A DNA stretch of 64,000 nucleotides, from NCBI RefSeq assembly GCF_950023065.1, contig NC_088681.1:62282836-62346835 (forward strand), written 5' to 3'. Below are positions 50,169-59,091 of the stretch, piece by piece. This stretch comes from Planococcus citri (taxonomy: Eukaryota; Arthropoda; Insecta; Hemiptera; Pseudococcidae). Position numbers and translations under genes: made by a program. Below the pieces are notes generated by a model. It saw nothing but the letters and a program-made list of their open reading frames with translations, had not been told where the DNA came from and ran no database searches. Each line of letters starts with the position of its first letter. Within the stretch, counting starts at the first letter, position 1.

Positions 50169-52214
50169 TTGAAAAATCTGTTAAAAGAAAAAAGTAACCA
50201 TAGTGGTGTTAGCAATGTTGTTAGTGTCAGTGGCAGTGACAGTAATGGTGTTAATGAGACTACTGTGTATGTGAAAAACCTAACTGATGTGGTGTTCTCC
50301 AAAGAAGAATTGGATCTTCTAAACAAGGGTCTAAAATTCTCTTTACCACCCATGAGGCCTCCTATTGAAGATATTATTTCTGATGTGGATGCTTCATTGT
50401 GGAGAGAGACCTCAGAAACAAAAATCAGCATAAAGAAAGAAGTGGTAGACATCATCAAAACCCATAAACCAACAAGAATTCCATTTCATCCCCACAACAA
50501 CACCATCAAAAGCTTGAGACAGAAAGGTGTCTACTATATGAAAGCAGACAAGGGAAACACCGTAGTGATAATGAAGAAAGATGAATACTTGGAAAAGTGT
50601 GAAACCCTTCTTAATGAAGGACCTTATGAGAAGTTAAAAAGTGATCCTGTGGATAAAATGGTGAAAGAAGTGAAAAGTTTGGTGAAAACTACTCCCTTCC
50701 TTAATAACACTCCTTTTCCTTCCAATCCTAAAGTTCCTAAAATGTACTGTCTTCCCAAGATCCATAAACCTAACTATCCTATGAGACCAATTGTGGCCAA
50801 TATCAACTCTCCTTCCTATAACATTGCCAAAAAACTCCTTTGTAACCTCCAAAACCTTCCTTTTCCTGAAACTCTTCAAGTTAAAAATAATTATGAACTT
50901 GCAGAAAAACTGCAAGGGATTACTATTAATGACACAGACAGGCTCATATCTTTTGATGTACAAAATCTTTTCCCCAGTGTGCCTATTCCTGAGACTTTAG
51001 AAATGATAGAAAACTGGCTAAAAGAACAAAATATCAACAAAAAAGAAATAACCCATTATATGAATACTATAAAATTATGCACTTCCCAAAACATTTTCCA
51101 AATAAATGGAACTTACTACAAACAAACAGGAGGCACAGCTATGGGCAACCCCTTATCTCCCTTTTTGGCAAATTTTTTCATGAGCCACCTTGAGACAAAA
51201 TTCAAAAAGAACAATAAAAACTTTCCCAAAGCATGGTTTAGATATGTTGATGACATCCTGTGTATCATTCCTGAAGACTTCAACATTGAGGAATTCCTCA
51301 ATGCTTTAAATAGTCTCTATCCTACCATCAAATTCACTTATGAGCTTGAACAACAAAACAAACTCCCTTTTCTGGACATGTTAATCATTAGACATTCTGA
51401 CCATCTTGAATTTGATATCTATAGAAAACCCACCCACACCAATAACTACATTCCTTCAGACTCTTTCCAGCCTTGGAACCAAAAATTTGCTGCTTTCAAC
51501 AGCATGATACACAGGTGTTTAAATCTCCCCCTAAATAAAAATAACCAAAATAAAGAAATAAAAAACATCATGTCTATTGCTTCCAACCTTGGCTACACAA
51601 AAACATCTATCCAAAAACTTATAAGAAAACATGAAAACAAAAAACTAATCAGAGATGCCACAACTTTTATTGCTGAAAAAGATGATGTCAAAAGAGTTAG
51701 GATCAGTTACTATCCCCCTCTCACAAATAAAATGAAAACAGTCTTCAGAAAACACAACATACAACCCATTTTCACCAATGATAACAAAATTAAAAACCTT
51801 CTTGGTAACACTAAAGACAAAGACAAACCTGAAGACTGTAGTGGCATCTACAAAATCAAATGTAAAGATTGCCAAGGAATTTATATAGGTCAAACCAAAA
51901 GAAACATCAAAAAGAGGTTCAAGGAACATCTTTATTATGCTAAATACAAATATGAAAATAAGTCTGCTCTCTCAGATCATCTCATTGCCACCAACCACAC
52001 TACTTCCTTTGAAAACCTGAACCTCATACAAAAAATAGATAAACCATCTCAATTAAACATTAGGGAAGCAATAGCCATGAAGAAAAACAAAACAAATTTA
52101 CTAAATAATGACTTAAAACCCTTAGAAAATATCCTACTTTCTGTTATTAAAACCAAACTTGAAGACATGACTCCTACCACATCCTCACCTACAACCACAC
52201 CCTCTTCCACATGA
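50169..52214 (+). CDS. Penelope-like reverse transcriptase with GIY-YIG endonuclease
   Basis: 681 uninterrupted codons. Visible motifs: KADKGNTVVIMKK (near residue 117), LPKIHKPNYPMRPIV (near 197), SFDVQNLFPSVP (RT motif A, near 261), GTAMGNPLSPFLANFF (motif B, near 321), FRYVDDIL (motif C with the two catalytic Asp, near 357), LPFLDML, and a C-terminal GIY-YIG nuclease (GIYKIKCKDCQGIYIGQTKR from 559) with its downstream Arg, His and NIREAIA glutamate. This is the complete domain set of endonuclease-bearing Penelope-like elements, which reverse-transcribe at a nicked target. The first in-frame codon of the open stretch is not ATG, so the copy is truncated at the 5' end although the rest is intact, implying recent insertion. 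Confidence 0.93.
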   Translation: MKNLLKEKSNHSGVSNVVSVSGSDSNGVNETTVYVKNLTDVVFSKEELDLLNKGLKFSLPPMRPPIEDIISDVDASLWRETSETKISIKKEVVDIIKTHKPTRIPFHPHNNTIKSLRQKGVYYMKADKGNTVVIMKKDEYLEKCETLLNEGPYEKLKSDPVDKMVKEVKSLVKTTPFLNNTPFPSNPKVPKMYCLPKIHKPNYPMRPIVANINSPSYNIAKKLLCNLQNLPFPETLQVKNNYELAEKLQGITINDTDRLISFDVQNLFPSVPIPETLEMIENWLKEQNINKKEITHYMNTIKLCTSQNIFQINGTYYKQTGGTAMGNPLSPFLANFFMSHLETKFKKNNKNFPKAWFRYVDDILCIIPEDFNIEEFLNALNSLYPTIKFTYELEQQNKLPFLDMLIIRHSDHLEFDIYRKPTHTNNYIPSDSFQPWNQKFAAFNSMIHRCLNLPLNKNNQNKEIKNIMSIASNLGYTKTSIQKLIRKHENKKLIRDATTFIAEKDDVKRVRISYYPPLTNKMKTVFRKHNIQPIFTNDNKIKNLLGNTKDKDKPEDCSGIYKIKCKDCQGIYIGQTKRNIKKRFKEHLYYAKYKYENKSALSDHLIATNHTTSFENLNLIQKIDKPSQLNIREAIAMKKNKTNLLNNDLKPLENILLSVIKTKLEDMTPTTSSPTTTPSST

Positions 52215-52320
52215 CCACACCCTTGTACTGCCACACCCTTGTACTGTTAAACTACCACACCCTTGTACACTAGTATATAAGCTTGTAGACTTGGTTATTT
52301 TGTTCAATAGTGATTTAAGC

Positions 52321-52347
52321 CTGATGATGAACACTTGGTGTTTGAAA
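52321..52347 (+). ncRNA. Hammerhead-ribozyme-like core in the Penelope-like 3' tail
   Basis: CTGATGA (52321-52327), then one T, then a six-pair stem GAACAC-TTG-GTGTTT, then GAAA (52344-52347). This has the conserved order of a hammerhead catalytic core with stem II. An unpaired T and the lack of a clear stem III/cleavage triplet suggest a degenerate motif. Hammerheads are known in Penelope-like elements. Confidence 0.4.
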
Positions 52348-52464
52348 AGCTTTGCACTAATAAATAGTAAAAACTGAGAAGCAAGAGTTATTTCTTCCTA
52401 ATACTTACCTGCTTGTTGTTAATTTGTCTTTATCCAGTATTTTTCCACAATCGCGCCATTTACT

Positions 52465-53785
52465 TTCGAATATGTACAAACTATTCACAAGGATAATTAC
52501 CACAAGACTGACAGAAAAGCTTGATGAAGCCCAATTAGATGAACAAACAGAATTCTGTAAGGGAAGAAGCACAATTGACCATATTCATTTTATGCCCTAG
52601 ATCATTGAAAAAACCAACGAATTTAGAATGCCCCTATGTTTAGCATTCATTGATTTTGAAAAAGTATTCGACTCTTTGAAAATGGTAGCTTCTATTACGG
52701 TCAATGGAGAAACAGCAAAAATAAGGCTCAAAAAGGGAATAAGACAGGGAGATGCCCTTTCACCTAAATTGTTCACTGCCATACTCTACATATAACAGCA
52801 TTAGAGATATATGTACTCATACTATGGGTAGAAGGAGGACTGAAGATCTCTGGAGAAAAATTGACCCATTTGCTATATGTGACCATCCGAGAAAAAACCA
52901 ACCATTGGTCGCAAAAAATTGAAAAAAAAATTCATAAAATTTTGTCCCCCCCAATCATTTAGGCGCCATAAATGGGTGAAAAAACATTTTTCAATTTTTG
53001 CGACTGCTGGTTGGTTTTATCTTGGATGGTCACATATGCTGATGATGTGGTGCTGATAGCACAGAATATGGACAAACTTCAGGTAGTGCTGGACAAGGTG
53101 AGAGATGCATGTCTAGAAGTAGAGGGAAGACCAAGACTATGTGCAATGGGTTTGTAACTGATAAAAAATGTGCTAAGCTGGAGGATGATGAAATTGAAAT
53201 GGTTGATGGATTCGTGTACCTAGACCAAGATATGACAATGAATAACGATTTCAACAGAGAGATATCCAGGATAATAAAGGCATCATGGGCAGCATACTTG
53301 AGGCTATGAGGAATAATCAGAGAGAAGTCAATACCTATATGCCTGTGAAGGAAGGTAGACAATCAATGCATCATCCCAGTGGCCTCATATGCCAGTGAGA
53401 CATGGGCATTGATGAAGAAGCTGGAAGATAGAATCGTCAAGATGCAGAGACGAATGGGGTAATCAATGCTGGGGATAATGCTGCGAGACAAATGGACTGT
53501 GGAGAAAATTCGCGAGACCACAGCGATGACTGACATTATGGAGGCAGCTAAGCGAAGTGGCACCAGTCTGGTCATGTTGGCAGAAGCGGGGATCAGCAAT
53601 GGGTGGTGAAGACTGCTCAGTGGAGACCAGACAGAATATGGGCACTGGGGAGACCAAAATGGAGATGGGAAGATGAGATATGGACATGTGATGGAAAATG
53701 GCGGAGTACAGCCCAAGACCAGAGCTCATGCAAAGAAGTTGGGGAGGCCTTCATCCAGCAGTGGATTGAGAAAAAGGGCTAAAAA
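52465..53785 (+). pseudogene. RTE-like LINE reverse transcriptase remnant
   Basis: Translated pieces in shifting frames give GRSTIDHIHF, CLAFIDFEKVFDS, KKGIRQGDALSPKLFTA, YADDVVLIAQNMDKLQVVLD, MNNDFNREISRIIKASWAAY, SETWALMKKLEDRIVKMQRR and a terminal GEAFIQQWIEKKG. These are the RT and C-terminal hallmarks of RTE-type non-LTR elements. Stop codons (near 52599 and 53306), frameshifts (near 53130) and an inserted 167-bp element show it is dead. It ends in an A-rich tail near 53785. Confidence 0.82.
52878..53044. mobile_element. 167-bp TIR element with TA duplication inside the LINE remnant
   Basis: The ends TGTGACCATCC...GGATGGTCACA extend into an inverted repeat with AAAACCAACCA. TA flanks at 52876-52877 and 53045-53046; removal restores the LINE codons for LLYADD. 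Tc1/mariner-type signature. Confidence 0.85.
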
Positions 53786-53811
53786 AAAAAGAAGACGAAG
53801 AGTAGGTTATG

Positions 53812-54530
53812 TAATATTGACTTATAATTTGTAACTTTAGTATGATAGCATAACTGAAGTGGGATGTGTGTAACAATATAAATAAGGTAGGTACCAGAGC
53901 TGAAAACAGTTATGCTACCCACTAACTAGTATCTGGTTAAAATATCGGTGAACCCGCTAGTAGCTGGTATCAAGTTGATTTGGGTATAGATAGTAGCGTA
54001 TAGCGAGCACAAACCGCTTTTGCACTTAGTCTACACGTGCACCCCAAAACTTGATAATGTGTAAGTGAGAGGAGTTACATTTTGGAAACTGTTGTAGGTG
54101 AGTGTGATTGATGTTTGACAGTGATGGTTGGCAATGATGATGTAATGCCGGTATGACTGCTATGCATACAACATGCTACTAGCTACAATGTGTACTGGTG
54201 TAAAATTTTCTCAACTAGCTACCAGCTACTACCAAACAGCAGAAATTAATGGTACGGGTTCTGATTACATATTCTACATAAATGCTTAAAACTCGAAAAA
54301 ACAACGATCAGGTCAACCAAAAAAATGACTTCCCATATTTTTACAATCAGGTTTGAATGCATTAGTTCAAAACTTCAAAATACGTAACCAATATTCGGTA
54401 GGTAACCTTATACTACCAATATCGCGTTCTTTTACACTTTAGTGCACTTTTACTTTTGCTTTCGACTCATTTTGCGCGTACTTAAACTGATATCAGCACA
54501 TTCCTACTTGTTTTCATTTCGTATGTTTTT
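53812..54530. other. Flanks resembling those of gene C without the gene
   Basis: 53812-53885 resembles 58850-58925 (3' side of gene C) and 54259-54520 resembles 61961-62262 (5' side of gene C), both in the same orientation. Between them lies a 278-bp inverted-repeat element (53956-54233, ends GTAGTAGCTGGTA-like) but no coding exon. Confidence 0.6.
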
Positions 54531-55103
54531 GGGTAATTGTCAAAAAAAAGGTCAATTTTCAAGTGCATAATTTTGAAAAACAAAAATCATTTTTTCGTTA
54601 ATTAGGAAGAAAAAGTGCTACTTTTGCTTTAGCTTCTGATTTTTGGAAGTAGGTAAATACTGGCGTTTTTCTCCCTCATAACGAAAAATATATTATTAAA
54701 CCAGGGAGTAAGAGTGATTTTCAACAATTTTGAATTATTTCCCTCGCTTCGCTCGGGCAATAAACCTCAAAATTCATCGAACATCACTTTTACTCCCTAG
54801 TTGAATAAACTACTATTTTTGGAAAATTTCTACTGGGAATCATTTTGTATATGTGTCCCAGATCCCTCTTCTAGTGTTGGCCTCAATTCAGAATCTCCCC
54901 TACTGTGGGCCCTGACACCCCTGAAACGGTGATAATTAGGATTCGACCCTCATTGATGTGTAATATGTCGATTGATATGTTTTCGAGGTCGTATGAATTC
55001 GAATCTGGAGTTATTTTTTTTGTAGAGGTGGGGGGGGGGGGGTGATGTGTGGGGAGAGGGGAAATGTCAAATTTTTCTGGACATTATTTGATTTTTAACA
55101 CAA
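54531..55103. other. No gene seen
   Basis: AT-rich DNA with a G12 run near 55029. Nothing recognisable. Confidence 0.4.
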
Positions 55104-56431
55104 CGACATTTGATGAAAGAAGCGTGAATTTTGATATGGCGAATTTTAGGGCCAAAATGAAGTTTTTAACACCGAGGGGGGTGGTCCCTACAACTTTAAA
55201 AAAATTCCTGTCGATTTGAGTTATGGTCAGAAATCAATTAATATGGTGTCCGTTGTTAGGTATTGATCAGCACTTTATAATTTCACCATTGAAGCTATCG
55301 TCCCCCCTCTCCCCCTGGCGTGGGACTCAGCCTCCTAAATTGTGGATCTGGAAGACGTTGAGACTCGGAAATGTAATCTTGTGAAAATATCCTTCGAAAA
55401 GTGTACAAATAATTTTGGTTGTTCATTTTTTGGTTTTCACCCCTCCTCTGCCCCCTGTGGCACCTCAAAACTTGAAAAACGCGCAAGATAGCCGCTTTAA
55501 CGCCGAAACATAGTGGAAATGGTGAGCCAAATGCCAATTCTTCTAGAAACTGATGAGAAACATTTTTTGAAAGCGGTAAATAACGCAAAAAGTGTATAAA
55601 GGGGGAGGGGTGGGGGCGGGGTGAGGAACGTAATCGATGCAATGGACCATTAAATATTCCCATGACCAGAGAAGTACACATTAACCGAATTTCAGTTCCA
55701 TAGGTGGGTTTTTCAATGTCTCCACATTTTAGGGGTCTGTCCCCTTGAATGGCTGGGAAGTATGCGACGACTCCGACATTTTTAGAGAAACACATCAATC
55801 AATATTGAACAGTACTTAACTGGCTTTTAATATTTTAATTCTGGAGGCATTTTGACCAGTAGGGTATTTTTTGCAATTAGGGGTTGATGGGGTCGCGTAA
55901 AGGGTGGATTCATAATTTTTTGCGTTATTTACTGCCTTCAAAAAATGTTTCTCATCAGTTTCTAGAAGAATTTGCAATTATCTCACCATTTCCACTATGT
56001 TTTGGCATTAAAGCGGCAATTTTGCGCGTTTTTCAAGTTTTGAGGTGCCACAGGGGGCAGAGGGGAGTCGAAAACCAAAAAATGAACAACCAAAATTATT
56101 TGTACACTTTTCGAAGGATATTTTTACAAAATTACATTTCCGAGTCTCAACGTCTTCCAGATCCACAATTTAGGGGGCCGAGCCCCACGCGAGGGAGAGA
56201 GGGGGGACGATAGCTTCAATGGTGAAAATAGAAAGTGCTGATCAATATCTAAAAACGGACACCATAATAATTGATTTTTGACCATAACTCGAATCGTCAG
56301 GAATTATTTCAAAATTGTAGGGTCCACCCCCCTCGAAGGAGGGGGGAGCCTGAATGGCTCCCGGTCTTGAAAACTTCATTTTGGGCCTAAAATTCGTCAT
56401 ACTAAAATTCACGTTTCTTTCATCGAATGCC
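55104..56431. mobile_element. 1.33-kb foldback element
   Basis: The arm 55104-55600 is inverted at about 55900-56431, recognisable by CATTTGATGAAAGAA/TTCTTTCATCGAATG at the ends and CGTTATTTACTGCC/GGTAAATAACG at the inner limits. The frames read from both arms (55295-55798 minus, 55884-56213 plus) are mirror translations of the palindrome. Confidence 0.85.
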
Positions 56432-56449
56432 TTTTTTTTTCAGTTGCCA

Positions 56450-56601
56450 CTCCACAAATTTTTGGAATTAGACGATTCTGCTTTTTTTTGAGGAGGGGGT
56501 GGAGGGAGCGATAAAATTGGTACTTTCAAGATAGGAGCCACCTTGACTCGCGTAAAAATTGCTCAATTTGTGGAAAACGAAAGCGAATGTAATTAGGTAG
56601 G
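56450..56601 (+). repeat. Dispersed repeat, second copy
   Basis: Direct-orientation match to 44106-44262. It begins about 20 bases beyond the foldback element. Confidence 0.8.
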
Positions 56602-57653
56602 TACTTTAATTATTACTTCTTAGAGATAAATTTTCATGATGAATTTCTTTCCCCCTTAAACCTTCCCTTCCCAATTAAAAATTTCTCGTTGTACCTTAGA
56701 AATGGGTCATTTACATCACAGTTGCTATTACTGTGAAAATCTCAAGCAAATCGGTTCATTTGGAGAGGCTGTAGCCTTGTCAACGGAAATTTCAGAATGA
56801 AAATTCATCGTCAATACATTGACAAATTGCGAGGGAGGGAAATTGTTTTCAAATTTAATGTCCGTCTACACATTGGTAAAATATCTCAAAAATGCAAAAA
56901 TTTTCATTTTTTAGGTTTCTGATGGTATTTTTGCAATAAGTCCCAAACTTGTAACTTTTTTTTCTCGAAAATGAAGAAAAATTCCGGTCCAATTTTTTGA
57001 TATGTTATTCTACATGAAAAGATCGAACTAAAACTGAGAATTTTTCCAGAATTTTTACTCGCAGACATCGTGGTTATATTCAAATTAGAAGTTTTTAAAT
57101 CGATTTTTTTAGGTTTTTGAAAGTGACAATACTGATTTTGACATCATTCGTCAATTACCCTCTTAAAGTACTAAAATTTGAAAAAAAGTTCAAAATTCTA
57201 TACCACGTACAACCGAAGCAATTTGCAACTGAAATTTTTCATTTTCTGCCATTTTAGAAAAATTTGAAGCCCCACAGCTCCGCCAAAACAAAATCGAAAA
57301 ACTGTTCGGTTTGCGTCATTCGTCATCGTTTGATGACCTCTAAACATGATCTGATTTTTAAATAATCAAAAACCCGATCCCTCCCCCAAAAAGGCCAGAT
57401 GCTCCAAACCGATCTAAAACCATTTTCAGTCGAGTCGGCATCGATCAAGAACGTCATCAACAAGCGCCTGTCGCGTTTAAATACATGCTAAAGATGATTT
57501 GAACAGTGTTCGTGATAAGTATTTTTTGAAAATCTGAAATTCCCGAAACATTAGGCTTCAGAATGGCTCATGTTGAAAGTACCGCATAAAATACCTACCT
57601 AAATTTCAGCATTGCAACTTCCTTAGTTGAAAGAAATTTTGGTCATTGAAAGC
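56602..57653. other. No gene seen
   Basis: AT-rich, non-repetitive within the window. No exon supportable. Confidence 0.35.
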
Positions 57654-57655
57654 TA

Positions 57656-58330
57656 TATGTGACGTGCTCTACGAGAATCGACCTTAGGTCAAAAGAAGGG
57701 GTTTCAAGTTAATGAGCGATTCTTATAGAAAAAAAGACGCTCTTTCCAATGACGCCAACCGCAACTTCCTATCTCTTTTACTTTCCTCGGAAATCGACCC
57801 CAAAGTTGAGGGGTAGGGCCAAAATCAACTCAAAATTCATTTTTTTTTATTTTTTATGATTTTGGCAGTAAAAATTAACCTAATTTGCATACAAACACTT
57901 ATCAAGCCCCATTCCTGTATTTCACTTCATAAGAACTTGTTAATTCATTAATTTTTTAAAAGAAGAAAAAGTAGAATAAATTTAATTTTCAGTGAAAAAT
58001 CTGCTTAAAAAAATATTAAAATAAAAAAAAACAACTGAAAAAAATTTTAAAAAATTGTTGGCTTAGGGGGGATTTGAACTCTGTACCTCCCGCGTGATAG
58101 TCCATCAGCTGCGCCACGTGGCTAGCGTTGCAGCATAAAGGAATACGAGGTTATGACTGGTTTACACGAACAGTCACAGAGCTAAAGGGGACCTAGACGA
58201 AACTACTGGAGACGTTTCTGTTGCATACCTACCCGAAAATAAGGCGAAAACACACTTCAAAACTTTAAATGCATGTTTCTCAAAACACATTTTTTTACCT
58301 AAGGTCGATTCTCGTAGAGCACGTCACATA
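57656..58330. mobile_element. TIR element of about 675 bp containing a tRNA-like segment
   Basis: TATGTGACGTGCTCTACGAG at 57656 is repeated inverted at the right end (to 58330); the shared repeat is 34-36 bp and ends TCGACCTTAGGT. TA lies on both sides (57654-57655 and 58331-58332), consistent with a TA target duplication. Interior otherwise AT-rich. Confidence 0.75.
58058..58123 (-). tRNA. tRNA-like segment (pseudogene or Pol III promoter)
   Basis: On the minus strand TGGCGCAGCTGATGG (58102-58116) fits an A box and GAGTTCAAATCCC (58069-58081) fits a B box, at about tRNA spacing, with CACGCGGGAGGT between them as in many tRNA genes. The acceptor and anticodon stems do not pair properly, so it is not a functional tRNA; it may be a SINE-type promoter. 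Confidence 0.5.
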
Positions 58331-59091
58331 TATTGAAGGGTCCTTTCAGTTCAAACCATTATAACCACAAAAGTCAAATTTTCAATAGTTGTGTTCTCCT
58401 ATAACCTTTACAAACTTGAATTATACCAAAAACCATAGAAAATAAATTGAGTGTTATTCGAAATTAAATGGACTGTGTAAATTAAACTTTCAGAAATTAA
58501 AAAATACTCAACTTGTTTCAAGAATTGGGGATGGTCGATGGACATGAGAAATAGGGTTGTGTACCCCTAACAAAACGAAGAAAAAAGGCAGACAAAAGGC
58601 AAGATGGTGGTAAAAATGTTTGTAATTGTCATAAACACTAATAAAGGTTGTACTTACATATTATTACTTAATGATTTGATCAAGGTAAAATTCGTAATCT
58701 GTCACTTTCGATTGGTACTTAAATTTTTATGAATTTTAGAGTTTTGTGAAATAGAGTTGAATTTCATCGAGGAGAGTTAATTTCAAGTGATATTTTTTTG
58801 TTGCAGGTATCATTTCCCTCCTGGGTGTTGAATGATCGTTTAGGCAGGATGAGTAATATTGACTTGATGTATAATTAAAACTCATGTACGATAGAGTAAC
58901 TGAAGTGGGGTGTGTGTAACGATATACTTTGGTAATTTTTTTCAGCTACAAATACATAAGATACCTATAATCGCTTAATTAATGTTAACATATCTGTCTG
59001 GAAAAGTAACCATGTAAATAATGTAGACGAGCTTGGTAAAATTGTCCCGAAGTTATGAATTTGAAGATATTTTTTCAATAGGTACGACTTT

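Larger units (their letters stand above)
50163..52390 (+). mobile_element. Penelope-like retroelement, 5'-truncated
   Basis: The element is defined by its single long frame plus a 3' tail containing three CCACACCCTTGTAC repeats (52215, 52231, 52255), a hammerhead-like core and an A-rich end. The 5' limit is set by where the coding frame opens; there is no initiating ATG there, so part of the N-terminal region is missing. Confidence 0.85.

Noticed and set aside
55295..56213. Frames of 167 and 109 codons that resemble each other
   Set aside because: They are the two arms of a foldback element read outward; the sequence similarity is structural, not a gene family.
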